Source: an uncultured Lachnospiraceae bacterium (GTDB lineage Bacteria > Bacillota > Clostridia > Lachnospirales > Lachnospiraceae). Taken from it: a stretch of DNA of 60,273 nt. The stretch covers positions 1-60,273 of the forward strand of contig CALWIA010000014.1 in the NCBI GenBank assembly GCA_944380605.1, given 5' to 3'. Each line of letters opens with the position of its first letter. Position 1 is the first letter of the stretch. Below the pieces are notes generated by a model. It was not told where the DNA came from and made no database searches. It saw nothing but the letters and a program-made list of their open reading frames with translations. Positions 22,869 to 31,949 of this stretch are shown piece by piece. A program made the position numbers and the translations under genes.

Positions 22869-23792
22869 CTACATGCCGGACACCAAAAAGATGCACCACA
22901 GCGGAATCGTCGCCATGGAAATCAGTGTGGAAAACACCACGCAGCGGGTGGCAAACTCCGCGTCCGCCCCGTATTTGGCCGCCATAATCGCCGTAACGCT
23001 GGCCGCCGGCATCGCCGCCAGCACCACGGAAACGCCGGTCACCAACGCGTCCAGGGCGAACAGCCGGCATCCGACCCAGACCAGAAGCGGCATCAGAAAC
23101 AGCCGCACAAAGGAATAGTAGCAGACGCTTTTTTCCGCCAGGGAACGGAAGGGCACCCCCGCCAGAATGGTGCCGATGAGCATCATGGAAATGGGGGTGT
23201 TGGCATTTCCTATGGAGGCAATGGTCTCATTGAGGAAAGCCGGCAGCTGCAGCTGGGTAAACATCAGGAAAAAACCGATGAACACCGCGATGATGCAGGG
23301 ATGGGTCAGCACCTTTTTGGCCAGGGTCTTCTTATCCGGGCTGGTGGTAAAATAGGTCAGCCCCGCCGACCACATAAAGGTCCGCTGGGGAATCAGATAC
23401 ACCGAGGCGTAGAGAAGGCCCAGGGAACCGAAGATGCCTTCCGCGATGGGATTGCCCAGAAAACCGGCATTGGAGCAAATGGTCGCGTACTGCAGCACCT
23501 TCTTGTGCCTGGGATCTGCCTTGGGATACAGCACAAACCCCAGCAGGAAACTGCCGATCTGAATCACCACCGCCACAATGAAGATCACCAGGCAGCTGTG
23601 GACCACCTCCGCGGAAAATTCCATCTGGAAGGATTTCACAATGCTGCAGGGCAGCGTCACGTCGATCACCAGATCCATAAGCATAGATTTGCCGCTGTCC
23701 GTAATGACCCCGATCCGCTTCAGAAACCATCCCAGAAGCATCAGCGTAAACAACATCCCCTGCATGCTGAACATGCTGTCAAAATTTACCAT
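22869..23792 (-). CDS. AEC-family (auxin efflux carrier-like) permease
   Basis: A 307-residue protein with about ten membrane segments in two five-helix halves, as in the AEC family, whose bacterial members move dicarboxylates, malate or amino acids. Family-like stretches are ICSNAGFLGNPIAEGIFG, with the Asn/Gly-rich crossover, and NTPISMMLIGTILAG in the second half. GGAGAGG lies 7 nt before the ATG. It follows the ABC ATPase gene by 32 bp on the same strand and is probably the last gene of that operon. The substrate is unknown. Confidence 0.85.
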   Translation of the reverse strand: MVNFDSMFSMQGMLFTLMLLGWFLKRIGVITDSGKSMLMDLVIDVTLPCSIVKSFQMEFSAEVVHSCLVIFIVAVVIQIGSFLLGFVLYPKADPRHKKVLQYATICSNAGFLGNPIAEGIFGSLGLLYASVYLIPQRTFMWSAGLTYFTTSPDKKTLAKKVLTHPCIIAVFIGFFLMFTQLQLPAFLNETIASIGNANTPISMMLIGTILAGVPFRSLAEKSVCYYSFVRLFLMPLLVWVGCRLFALDALVTGVSVVLAAMPAASVTAIMAAKYGADAEFATRCVVFSTLISMATIPLWCIFLVSGM

Positions 23793-23824
23793 GTCTTATC
23801 CTCTCCGCCTTTTCGCGGCCCGTA

Positions 23825-24622
23825 TCAGTTGGCCAGCATCATCCGGTCGTTGGCCAGTTCCTCGCCGCTGGCCTCCGCGAATTTGCGCAGCAGGTCCTCC
23901 ACCGTCAGGTTCTTCTTTTCCTCGCCCGCCACGTCGTAGATAATCCTGCCCTCGCTCATCATAATCAGCCGGTTGCCGATGTGAATGGCGTCCCGCATGT
24001 TGTGGGTAATCATCAGGGTGGTCAGATGGTCCTGGTTGACAATAGTTTCCGTCGTCTCCAGCACCTTGGCCGCCGTCTTGGGATCCAGCGCCGCTGTGTG
24101 TTCATCCAGCAGCAGCAGCTTGGGCTTTTTTAACGTGGCCATAAGAAGGGTCAGCGCCTGTCTCTGTCCGCCGGACAGCAGTCCCACCTTGGTGGTCAGG
24201 CGGTTTTCCAGTCCCAGGCCCAGACGGGACAGCATCTCCCGGTACAGCTTCCGCTCCCCCGCGGTTATGCCTCCCTTTAAGGTCCGCCGGTCTCCTCTGC
24301 GGAAGGCCAGCGCCAGGTTTTCTTCAATGCCCATGGCCGCCGCCGTGCCGTTCATGGGATCCTGGAATACCCGTCCCAGAAACGCCGCCCGCTTATGCTC
24401 CGGCAGCCGGGTCACATCCTTTCCATCGATGAGGATCTGGCCCTCGTCCACCAGCCAGGTGCCGGCGATGGCGTTTAACAGCGTGGATTTTCCCGCTCCG
24501 TTTCCGCCGATTACCGTAACAAAGTCCCCGTTTTTCAGCGTCAGGCTCAGATCCCGCAGCGCCTGCTTCTGATTGACGGTTCCCGCGTTGAATGTTTTGG
24601 AAATATGACTGACCTGCAGCAT
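23825..24622 (-). CDS. ABC transporter ATPase of TrpXYZ-type uptake system
   Basis: A 265-residue ATPase with Walker A GGNGAGKST (39-47), signature LLSGGQRQAL, Walker B LLLLDEHTAALDP and switch His in ITHNM. The DEHTAALDPKT variant is characteristic of ATPases paired with ABC_sub_bind-type lipoproteins. Its ATG shares a base with the permease stop codon (24622), so the two are coupled. Confidence 0.9.
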   Translation of the reverse strand: MLQVSHISKTFNAGTVNQKQALRDLSLTLKNGDFVTVIGGNGAGKSTLLNAIAGTWLVDEGQILIDGKDVTRLPEHKRAAFLGRVFQDPMNGTAAAMGIEENLALAFRRGDRRTLKGGITAGERKLYREMLSRLGLGLENRLTTKVGLLSGGQRQALTLLMATLKKPKLLLLDEHTAALDPKTAAKVLETTETIVNQDHLTTLMITHNMRDAIHIGNRLIMMSEGRIIYDVAGEEKKNLTVEDLLRKFAEASGEELANDRMMLAN

Positions 24623-25536
24623 CAGCGGCCGCCTCCTTTCTTAATGGGTCTGGAAAAATACCGGGCTTTCCAGACAGGGATCGCCAGGAAGATAGCAACC
24701 ACCACAGCCGACAGCAGTTTCAGAAGATCGGTGTCGATGCCTCTCCAGATCACCACCTGCAGCACCAGATAGTAGATAATAGAGCCCACCGCCACGCTTA
24801 ACAGGTGCAGGGCAAAGTTGTGGAAAATCCGTCCGAACACCGCCTCGCCGATGATTACGGCAGCCAGGCCGATGACAATGGCGCCGCGGCCCATATTGAT
24901 GTCCGCGAAGCCCTGGTACTGCGCCAGCAGCGCGCCGGACAGCGCCACCAGGCCGTTGGAGATCATCAGGCCCAGCACCCGGTTGAAATCCGTGTTGATG
25001 CCCTGGGCCCTGGCCATCTTGTCGTTGCAGCCGGTAGCCCGGATGGAGCAGCCCAGCTCCGTGCCGAAAAACCAGTACAGGATGGCGATGAGCACCAGAA
25101 TCACCACCGCTACCAGAAAGATTGTATTTTGATAGAAAGGCACGTCCCGGATAAACCGCAGGGAAACCAGCAGATCGTACTTGTCCACGTTGATGGCCTG
25201 GTTGGCCTTTCCCATAATTTTCAGATTTACCGACCACAGGCCCAGCTGGGTCAGAATTCCCGACAGAATCGCCGGAATCCCCATAAACGTATGCAGAAGA
25301 CCGGTGGCAAGGCCGGTGGCCATGCCCGCGATCAGCGCGCCCAGCATGGACACCCACACGCTGTGTCCGCTCAGCATCATCATAATGCACACCGCGCCGC
25401 CGGTACACAAAGAACCGTCCACCGTCAGGTCGGCAATGTCCAGAACCCGGTAGGTAATGTACACGCCAATGGCCATAATTCCCCAGATCAGCCCCTGGGC
25501 TGCCGCTCCCGGCAGGGCGTTAATCAAACTCATCAT
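24622..25536 (-). CDS. ABC transporter permease of TrpXYZ-type uptake system
   Basis: A 304-residue permease of the BPD_transp_2 (branched-chain amino-acid-like) family with eight or nine helices. Typical features are YRVLDIADLTVDGSLCTGGA near the N-terminus and ELGCSIRATGCNDKMARAQGI in the cytoplasmic coupling loop. It functions with the lipoprotein and ATPase on either side. Homologues are annotated as tryptophan/tyrosine or nucleobase-type importers; no substrate evidence exists here. Confidence 0.9.
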   Translation of the reverse strand: MMSLINALPGAAAQGLIWGIMAIGVYITYRVLDIADLTVDGSLCTGGAVCIMMMLSGHSVWVSMLGALIAGMATGLATGLLHTFMGIPAILSGILTQLGLWSVNLKIMGKANQAINVDKYDLLVSLRFIRDVPFYQNTIFLVAVVILVLIAILYWFFGTELGCSIRATGCNDKMARAQGINTDFNRVLGLMISNGLVALSGALLAQYQGFADINMGRGAIVIGLAAVIIGEAVFGRIFHNFALHLLSVAVGSIIYYLVLQVVIWRGIDTDLLKLLSAVVVAIFLAIPVWKARYFSRPIKKGGGR

Positions 25537-25579
25537 TTTTCTTCACCTCAGGTATGTTTTTGCCTCAGGCAGGCAAAGG

Positions 25580-25614
25580 GGGCAGCAGGAAAGGATACGT
25601 CCTTCCTGCTGCCC
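25580..25614 (-). other. Intercistronic hairpin after the binding-protein gene
   Basis: GGGCAGCAGGA and TCCTGCTGCCC form a long stem with one bulge and no U-tract. It lies between the lipoprotein and permease genes, where such hairpins often stabilise the upstream message and set subunit ratios. Confidence 0.6.
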
Positions 25615-25648
25615 TCAGGGCCGGCAAAAAGCCGGTTTGATTCCCGTT

Positions 25649-26704
25649 TTATTCCGTTGCAATCGCTACATAGTCTTCCGGTACCGTAATGCCCAGCGCC
25701 TCGCAGAGGGTCGGGTTGTACTTCTTGGTAAACGCCGGAGCATACTCGATGGGCATCTCGGAGATATCCGCCTCGCCCGTCAGGATCTTCACCGCCATAT
25801 TGCCGGTGCCTACGCCCAGATCATAATAGGAAATGGACAGGGTCGCCACGCCGCATCCGGCGCAGATGCCTTCCTCGCCGGCGATAATGGGAACGCCTGC
25901 CGGCTGGCAGATGTTGTTGATGATCTCGGTGTTGGAAGCCGCCGTATTGTCGGTGGGAATGTAGATCACGTCACAGGCTGTGGAAGCCGTGGTCACCACC
26001 GTAGCCAGGTCGTTGGAGTCGGAAAACGCGTAGTACTCGCAGGTGTAGCCCAGCGCTTCCAGTTCTGCTTTCACCGTATCCACCTGATACTGGGAATTGG
26101 CTTCCGCGGAGCAGTACAGAAGGCCCACGTTCTGCGCGTCGGGGAACAGTTCCTGCAGCATCGCCGCCTGCTCGTCCAGGGGAGCCAGGTCGGAGGTGCC
26201 GGAAATGTTGCCGCCTACGGTTCCGGTAAATCCGTCAATGCCGAGGGCCACGCCGTATTCCGTAACGGAGGTGCCCAGAATCGGGATCTCGTTGGTGCCG
26301 GCCTGGGCCGCCTGAAGAGCCGCCGTGGCATTGGCCAGAATCAGATCCACATCTTCAGATACAAAGCTGTTGATAATGGTGGCGCAGGTGTTGGAATCGC
26401 CCTGGGCGTTCTGCTCCTTAAAGGTCACCGCGTCTCCCAGCGCTTCCGTAATGGCGTCCTTGAATCCCTGCGTCGCCGCGTCCAGCGCCTCATGCTGCAC
26501 CAGCTGGCAGATGCCTACGGTATAGGTCTCTCCTTCTCCGGAAGCCTCCGCTTCCGTCTCCGTTCCTGCCGCTTCCGTCTCTTCTGCCGCTGCCGCCGTG
26601 GTGCCGGCTGCCGCCGTGGTCTCCGTGGCGGAACTGCTGCATCCGGCCAGCACCGCCATGGAGCCCGCCAGCAGCAGCGCCGCTGCTTTTGCTGTTTTCT
26701 TCAT
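25649..26704 (-). CDS. ABC transporter substrate-binding lipoprotein (ABC_sub_bind/TrpX-like)
   Basis: A 351-residue lipoprotein. The signal peptide ends in the lipobox VLAGC, followed by a low-complexity Thr/Ala/Glu linker. The binding domain then has the ABC_sub_bind pattern: YTVGICQLVQHEALD, ANATAALQAAQAGTNEIPIL and YIPTDNTAASNTEIINN. ATG 26704 is chosen over 26710 because GGGAG is 8 nt upstream of it. It heads the operon binding protein-permease-ATPase-AEC permease. Confidence 0.92.
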   Translation of the reverse strand: MKKTAKAAALLLAGSMAVLAGCSSSATETTAAAGTTAAAAEETEAAGTETEAEASGEGETYTVGICQLVQHEALDAATQGFKDAITEALGDAVTFKEQNAQGDSNTCATIINSFVSEDVDLILANATAALQAAQAGTNEIPILGTSVTEYGVALGIDGFTGTVGGNISGTSDLAPLDEQAAMLQELFPDAQNVGLLYCSAEANSQYQVDTVKAELEALGYTCEYYAFSDSNDLATVVTTASTACDVIYIPTDNTAASNTEIINNICQPAGVPIIAGEEGICAGCGVATLSISYYDLGVGTGNMAVKILTGEADISEMPIEYAPAFTKKYNPTLCEALGITVPEDYVAIATE

Positions 26705-26750
26705 AATCATATCTCCCTCATATCAGATTCGTTCCTGAGAACATACTGGT

Positions 26751-26779
26751 ATCATACTACAAAATTTCCCCTCCGTCAA
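26751..26779 (-). promoter_or_regulatory. Promoter of the TrpXYZ-type operon
   Basis: Minus strand TTGACG (26779-26774), 17 bp, TATGAT (26756-26751), 47 bp before the ATG. Confidence 0.8.
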
Positions 26780-26809
26780 TTCTATGGTGCTTTAAATTTA
26801 TGGGATTTT

Positions 26810-26844
26810 AAAGCAATAAAGCGCCGGAACTTCCGCTCCGGCGC
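26810..26844 (-). terminator. Terminator upstream of the ABC operon promoter
   Basis: GCGCCGGA (26844-26837 on RNA) pairs with TCCGGCGC (26828-26821), 8 bp, followed by TTTATTGCTTT. It would end transcripts arriving from the dipeptidase gene or from the structured region 26845-27118. Confidence 0.65.
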
Positions 26845-27118
26845 CGATCAGCCTCTCGTGGCTCTGCCACTCGATGACCGTTACCGGTCGGATGTCCGCT
26901 CGTGCAAGCACGGCGCCCGCCCGACCGGCATATCGCGCAAATTGTAACGTTTTCTAAACTTGTTCTTTGAAGGCCTGCCATGTACAATGGTAATGCAGAG
27001 GTTTCCTCTGTACAGAGCTCCGTCTGTCACCCGAAGCTGTTTTGATTTCTGCCAAATCAAAGCAATCCCAAACATTTCCCCTTTCGGATGCAGACGGTCC
27101 CCTTGCTCTGTTTCTTTT
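26845..27118 (-). other. Gene-free, highly structured intergenic region
   Basis: No supported ORF. It contains GTGGC/GCCAC (26858-26870), CGTGC/GCACG (26901-26912) nested in CCGGTCGG/CCGACCGG (26884-26891 and 26921-26928), and an AT-rich part towards the dipeptidase stop. It could be a long structured 3' UTR or a small RNA ending at the terminator 26810-26844; no Rfam family is recognised. Confidence 0.4.
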
Positions 27119-28123
27119 TTATTTCAGCACTTCTTTGTATACCCGCAGCACATTCTTATAAAATACCGCCTCGATTTCCGACTCTCTAAAACCCTGGCGG
27201 CGCATTTCCCGCTCCAGAAGCGGCATGCAGGACGCGTCCCGGATCTCCAGACAGCCGCCGATGCCGTCAAAATCCGATCCCAGGCCGATGCAGCCGATGC
27301 CGCCCACCTGTTTCATATGCTTCATGTGGCGCACCATGTCTTCCGTCCGGCTCTGCTTGGTTTCTCCCGGTCCCCAGCTGTCGGGACTGCGCAGAAAATC
27401 GGTGCAGTAATTGATGCCGGCCACGCCGCCCCGCTCTCCCAGCTGCCGGATCATGTCGTCGGTCAGGTCTCTGGGACAGCACGGCACCAGGGCGCGGGCG
27501 TTGGAATGGCTGGCCACAAAAGGTTTTGTCGTATGGGCCAGCACATCCCGGAATCCGGCGTCGCTTAAATGGGACACATCTACGATCATCCCCAGACGCT
27601 CCATCTCTTCTACAAAGCAGATGCCCGTCTCCGTCAGGCCGTTTTCCGTATCCGGCGTCCCCATAATGGCGGCTCCGCCCCGGTTGATGTGGTTGGGGAA
27701 CCCCAGTTCATTGGGAAAATTCCAGGTCAGGGTCAGCATGCGCACGCCCAGCCGGTAAAAATCCCGCAGATATTCCAGCCTTCCCTGGCAGACGCCGCCC
27801 TCTTCCAGAGTCAGCATCGCCGACATCCGGCCCTGCTTCCAGTTGGCCTCGATATCCGCCCAGCTGCGCACCGCGCCGATCAGATCCTGGTTTTTCTCTA
27901 TTTCTTCATAGAAAGTATCCACCAGAAGCATGGCGTATTCAAAAGGCTTTTGCTCCCGCTCCAGGGAGGTGTACAGCGCGAAGTTCTGAATCCCGTAGTC
28001 TCCCCTGCGCATCTTTTCCAGATCCACGTGCAGCAGACTGCTGCGCAGGGAGATCTCTTCTCCTTTTTTCCGCCTCTTGTAAATTTCAGAAATGGTATCA
28101 CAGTGCATATCCGCGACTTTCAT
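27119..28123 (-). CDS. Membrane dipeptidase-type metallopeptidase (M19)
   Basis: A 334-residue peptidase family M19 (renal dipeptidase-like) enzyme. Zinc ligands are recognisable: HCD at residues 7-9, the bridging Glu in LTLEEGG, His in DVSHLSD and His in VASHSNARA, with a final Asp in GLGSDFDGI. It hydrolyses dipeptides and some dehydropeptides. There is no signal peptide, so it is cytoplasmic. GGAGA precedes the ATG. It lies 85 bp downstream of the MacB-like gene on the same strand and may be read from that operon. Confidence 0.92.
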   Translation of the reverse strand: MKVADMHCDTISEIYKRRKKGEEISLRSSLLHVDLEKMRRGDYGIQNFALYTSLEREQKPFEYAMLLVDTFYEEIEKNQDLIGAVRSWADIEANWKQGRMSAMLTLEEGGVCQGRLEYLRDFYRLGVRMLTLTWNFPNELGFPNHINRGGAAIMGTPDTENGLTETGICFVEEMERLGMIVDVSHLSDAGFRDVLAHTTKPFVASHSNARALVPCCPRDLTDDMIRQLGERGGVAGINYCTDFLRSPDSWGPGETKQSRTEDMVRHMKHMKQVGGIGCIGLGSDFDGIGGCLEIRDASCMPLLEREMRRQGFRESEIEAVFYKNVLRVYKEVLK

Positions 28124-28208
28124 ATCGGTTCTCCGGCCTCTCTTCTTCCGTATTCTATGTCAGATGCCCCGATTTTACCACTTCCCGGCAGCAGAAGCAA
28201 CCCCCGCG

Positions 28209-29387
28209 CTACTCGCTTCGCAGCGCGTCTATGGGGTTTAAGCCCGCCGCCCGTCTGGCGGGGGCGTAGCCGAAGAACAGGCCGATGGCCACGGAAACGC
28301 TGAAAGAGACCAGCACCGCGCCCGGCGTCGGCGACGCGTCCAGCCCCGCCATCTTCCCCACCGCTGTGGTGGCAACGCTGCCGATGAGGATGCCGATGAT
28401 GCCGCCCAGGGCGCTCTGCACCGCCGCCTCGATGACAAACTGCTGCAGAATCACGCCTTTTCTGGCGCCCAGCGCCTTGCGGATGCCGATTTCCCGGGTC
28501 CGCTCCGTCACCGACACCAGCATGATGTTCATGACGCCTACGCCGGCCACCAGCAGGGAAATGCCGGCGATGCCGCCCAGTCCCGCCGATACCATGGCGA
28601 TCATGGAATTTAAGGAATCCAGCATCTCGCTCATGGCCGTCACGGAAAACAGATCTTCATCTTTGAACGTTTCCAGCAGAAAATCGCTGATCAGCTCCGA
28701 GGCGTCCGACGCCGCCGACAGATCCATAATGGTAAAGGTGTAGTTGTTGATCACCGCATTCCGAGTCAGCTTCACCGCGCAACTGTAGGGCAGCCACACA
28801 AAGTCGTCGGTTCCTCCGTCTTCCATGGCGTCCTCGCTCTGCCGCTGGGCCACGCCCACCACCTGGTACGCGTAGCCGCCTACCTTCAGCGTCTGACCCA
28901 GAGCGTTTTCCGCGGAACCGTACAGTTCGCTGGCCACATAGTATCCGATCACGCACACCTTCTGGCGGGAAATCAGGTCGGAATACTGGATATTCCGCCC
29001 CGCCGCCAGATCGTAGCCCATGATGTCCAGGTATTCTTCGCTGACGCCGGTAACGCTGGTGGACGACATGGTATCGCTGCCGTGCTTCACCCGGGTGGAT
29101 ACCGATACCACCGGCGACAGGTTGTCAAACACGTCGGTATGCTCTTCATAAAATTCGTACATCTCATCGTCCGACACGGAACGGGTGGACAGGTTGACCA
29201 TATTGACGGAAATCCGGTTGGTGCCCAGGCTGGCAAAGCTCTCCGTCATATAGGACATGTAGGCGTTGACGATGCTGACCAGGATAATCACCGAAGCCAC
29301 GCCGATGATGATGCCCAGCATCGTCAGAAACGACCGCATTTTATTGCTCCGTATACTTTTCAGAGCCAGCTTTAAGGATTGCAGCAT
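28209..29387 (-). CDS. MacB-like ABC transporter permease (FtsX domain)
   Basis: A 392-residue permease. It has an N-terminal helix (MRSFLTMLGIIIGVASVII), a large extracellular MacB core domain (about 45-260), and a C-terminal FtsX domain with three helices containing TERTREIGIRKALGARK and the last segment GYAPARRAAGLNPIDALR. Such permeases work as mechanotransmitters or exporters with an ATPase and an HlyD/MacA adaptor, all encoded here. GGAGAT precedes ATG 29387, which overlaps the end of the ATPase gene by 47 bp. The substrate is unknown. Confidence 0.92.
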   Translation of the reverse strand: MLQSLKLALKSIRSNKMRSFLTMLGIIIGVASVIILVSIVNAYMSYMTESFASLGTNRISVNMVNLSTRSVSDDEMYEFYEEHTDVFDNLSPVVSVSTRVKHGSDTMSSTSVTGVSEEYLDIMGYDLAAGRNIQYSDLISRQKVCVIGYYVASELYGSAENALGQTLKVGGYAYQVVGVAQRQSEDAMEDGGTDDFVWLPYSCAVKLTRNAVINNYTFTIMDLSAASDASELISDFLLETFKDEDLFSVTAMSEMLDSLNSMIAMVSAGLGGIAGISLLVAGVGVMNIMLVSVTERTREIGIRKALGARKGVILQQFVIEAAVQSALGGIIGILIGSVATTAVGKMAGLDASPTPGAVLVSFSVSVAIGLFFGYAPARRAAGLNPIDALRSE

Positions 29388-30075
29388 ATTCGTTTACATC
29401 TCCGTCAAAATTGATTTTCCCATCGTGGATCCGCACCACCCGCCGGGCCTTTAAGGCAATGGAATTGTCATGGGTGATAATGATAATGGTATTGCCTTCC
29501 TCATTGAGTTCCTTTAAAAACTCCAGCACATCCCGGCTGGTGCGGGAATCCAGGGCGCCGGTAGGCTCGTCGGCCAGAATCAGCGACGGGTTTCCCGCCA
29601 GGGCCCTGGCGATGGACACCCGCTGCTGCTGACCGCCGGACAGCTGGTTGGGCAGGTTGCGCCATTTGTCCGCCAGACCTACCCGTTCCAGAGACGCAAG
29701 GGCCCGCTCTTTCCGTTCTCCCGCCGGCACGCCGGCGTATAGGAGAGGCAGTTCCACATTTTCCAGCAGATTCAGTTTGGGCAGCAGGTTGTACTGCTGG
29801 AACACGAAGCCGATCATCCGGTTGCGTATGGCGGCCAGCTGGTCGTCGGTCATCTCGCTGACGTCCTCGCCTCCCAGCATGTAGTCGCCATCGGTGGGCA
29901 CATCCAGCGCCCCGATGATGTTCATCAGCGTAGATTTTCCGCTGCCGGACTTGCCTACAATGGCCACGAACTCCCCGCGGAATATGGTCAGGCTGATGTC
30001 GTCGTTGGCCCGGACCTCTTCGCCGCCCATCTGATAAATCTTGTAAATGTGCTTCAGCTCGATCAAAGGTTCCAT
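29341..30075 (-). CDS. MacB/LolD-type ABC transporter ATPase
   Basis: A 244-residue ATPase with Walker A GKSGSGKST (41-49), the FVFQQYNLLPKL Q-loop characteristic of the MacB/LolD/FtsE clade, signature LSGGQQQRVSIARAL, Walker B LILADEPTGALD and ITHD. It pairs with the downstream FtsX-type permease, whose start lies inside this gene. It follows the HlyD adaptor by 14 bp. Confidence 0.95.
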   Translation of the reverse strand: MEPLIELKHIYKIYQMGGEEVRANDDISLTIFRGEFVAIVGKSGSGKSTLMNIIGALDVPTDGDYMLGGEDVSEMTDDQLAAIRNRMIGFVFQQYNLLPKLNLLENVELPLLYAGVPAGERKERALASLERVGLADKWRNLPNQLSGGQQQRVSIARALAGNPSLILADEPTGALDSRTSRDVLEFLKELNEEGNTIIIITHDNSIALKARRVVRIHDGKINFDGDVNEYAAILKAGSEKYTEQ

Positions 30076-30089
30076 ACCGCGCCTCCTGC

Positions 30090-31934
30090 CTACGGCCGTC
30101 CGCCGGGGCCGCCCATACCGCCGCCGGGACCTCCGCCCATGCCGCCGCCGGGACCTCCCATGCCGCCGCCCATGCCGGGCATCATAAAGCTATCGGACAC
30201 GGTGGACTCCGCTACGTAGACCTCATCTCCTTCTTCCAGTCCGCTTAGGATCTCCACGTAGTCTTCATTGATCAGGCCGGTTTCCACCTGCACCGCCCGG
30301 AATCCCGCCGGGGCGGGTCCCTGAGGCTCGGTCACGGAGTCGTCCTTTACGTACACCTGATTGCCCCGCATCAGAGCGTCCGCGGGAATCACCAGGGCGT
30401 CTTCCGCCGAATCCAGGATGATCTCTCCATCCACGTTCATGCTGGGCAGCAGATCCCCGTTCTCCAGCAGCGTTACCGTCACCGGATAGTTGGTCACGCC
30501 GCTGGAGTAGGAACCTTCCATGCTGACGCTGGTCACCACGCCCTGGAAGGTCTGGCCTTCAAAGGCGTCGGCGGTCACTTTCACTTCCTGTCCCGTCTTT
30601 ACGCTGCTGATGTCCAGTTCGTCCACGGACATTTCAAAGGTCAGCTCCGACAGGTCGTAGATCACTGCCAGGGTGGTAGCGGAATTGCCGGTGCTGACAT
30701 TTTCGCCGGCATTTACATTTTTGGTCACCACCGTGCCCGAAATCGGCGCGGTAATGGTGTAATTGTCGTAGTTGTCCTGGGTGTTGTCCAGGCTGCTCTG
30801 GGCGTTTTCCAGACTGCTCTGGGCATTGTCCACCGCGTCTTCGTAGTTCAGCATCAGGTCTTCGGCCGTGTCGGCGGTCATCCGAAACAGCGGCGTTCCC
30901 ACGCTGATATAATCGCCTTCGTTGACCAGCAGCGCCTCCACATCTACGGAAACCGGCAGATCCGCCGTCAGCACCGTGTCCACCGTGGGAGCAAAGGTGC
31001 CTTCTCCCGCCGACAGATAGCCGCCCACCTGAGCGGTAGCGGAATGGCTTTCGCTTAAACCGCCGGGATTGGCCACTTCAAAGGTGACGTACCGTACCAG
31101 ACGGCCGCCGGCCAGAGTCTCTTCCATATTGGCCACCGCCGTCACCGTGCCGGTCAGCTGCTCGCCGGTGCTGGTAAGAGTCAGGGTGCCCTGGCTGCCC
31201 ACGCCGATGCCTGCGGCGTCGGTGCTCAGAAACGGCACCCGCAGCTTCATCACGCTGTTGTTGTAAATGTCGGCGATCTGGGTATTGGCGCCCACCCGGT
31301 CGCCGGCGGAAATATACAGAGTCTGGATATAGCCGGTTTTGCCGGACTTGTATGTATTGCCGCTGTAGTCGCTCTGGGCCTGGTTGTAGTCTTCCACCGC
31401 CCGGTCATAAGAACTCTGGGCCCGCTCCACCGAATGCTGGGCGGAAGACAGCTGGGTCTCCATGGATGAGGAATCGATGACATAGAGCACCTGTCCCTCT
31501 TCCACCTGGTCTCCCTCCGAAAAATCCGCGGAAATCACTTCTCCGGAAACCAGAGAGGTCACATTGTAGGTCTCTTTCGGAGAAATGGTTCCGGCAGAAG
31601 ACAGAGAGGACGTAATGTCCAGCCGCTGCACCGTCGCCGTATTGACCGCCTGCACCGCGTCCGCCGCGGCAGGACGCGCCAGACGGCTCCGAACGGCAAT
31701 AGCCCCCGCCGCCAGCACAAACACCGCCGCGCCGGCCCGGATCAGCTTCTGCTTTCTGGTCATCTTCCCCAGTTTCTTTCTCTTTTTCTTCTTTCCCGCC
31801 TCCGCAGGCGCCGCCGCATCCGGAGCCGCCGGCTCCCCTTCCATGCCGCCTTCCGCCTGCGCCAGCCTGGCTTCTTTTTCTTCTTCCTGCCTCAGCTGTT
31901 CTTCCTTCCGTTGGGACCTGTCAAACTTTGCCAT
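30090..31934 (-). CDS. HlyD/MacA-type adaptor protein with doubled lipoyl-like modules
   Basis: A 614-residue periplasm-facing adaptor, longer than the usual 350-450. It has a charged, Ala-rich cytoplasmic N-terminus (1-60, KKKKRKK), one membrane helix (about 64-82), and a lipoyl/beta-barrel module near 118-155 (LVSGEVISADFSEGDQVEEG). A coiled coil follows (about 160-190). A second region around 330-345 and 380-410 (TITAPISGTVVTKNVNAGE) precedes another coiled-coil-like segment with Ser/Asn/Gln repeats. The C-terminal 31 residues are a Met/Gly/Pro tail. Single-membrane bacteria have no outer-membrane partner; the adaptor may bridge the wall. Operon: SLH protein-HlyD-ATPase-MacB. Confidence 0.9.
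   Translation of the reverse strand: MAKFDRSQRKEEQLRQEEEKEARLAQAEGGMEGEPAAPDAAAPAEAGKKKKRKKLGKMTRKQKLIRAGAAVFVLAAGAIAVRSRLARPAAADAVQAVNTATVQRLDITSSLSSAGTISPKETYNVTSLVSGEVISADFSEGDQVEEGQVLYVIDSSSMETQLSSAQHSVERAQSSYDRAVEDYNQAQSDYSGNTYKSGKTGYIQTLYISAGDRVGANTQIADIYNNSVMKLRVPFLSTDAAGIGVGSQGTLTLTSTGEQLTGTVTAVANMEETLAGGRLVRYVTFEVANPGGLSESHSATAQVGGYLSAGEGTFAPTVDTVLTADLPVSVDVEALLVNEGDYISVGTPLFRMTADTAEDLMLNYEDAVDNAQSSLENAQSSLDNTQDNYDNYTITAPISGTVVTKNVNAGENVSTGNSATTLAVIYDLSELTFEMSVDELDISSVKTGQEVKVTADAFEGQTFQGVVTSVSMEGSYSSGVTNYPVTVTLLENGDLLPSMNVDGEIILDSAEDALVIPADALMRGNQVYVKDDSVTEPQGPAPAGFRAVQVETGLINEDYVEILSGLEEGDEVYVAESTVSDSFMMPGMGGGMGGPGGGMGGGPGGGMGGPGGRP
30093..30185 (-). repeat. Coding repeat for the Gly-rich tail of the adaptor
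   Basis: Short iterations encoding MGGGMGGPGGG-like units at the C-terminus of the HlyD protein; a low-complexity coding repeat likely to vary in copy number between strains. Confidence 0.8.
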
Positions 31935-31949
31935 GGGTCTGCTCCTCTA

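Noticed and set aside
25580..25614. Operon-ending terminator between lipoprotein and permease genes
   Set aside because: Strong stem but no U-tract, and the downstream permease and ATPase need the same transcript; treated as an intercistronic stabiliser.
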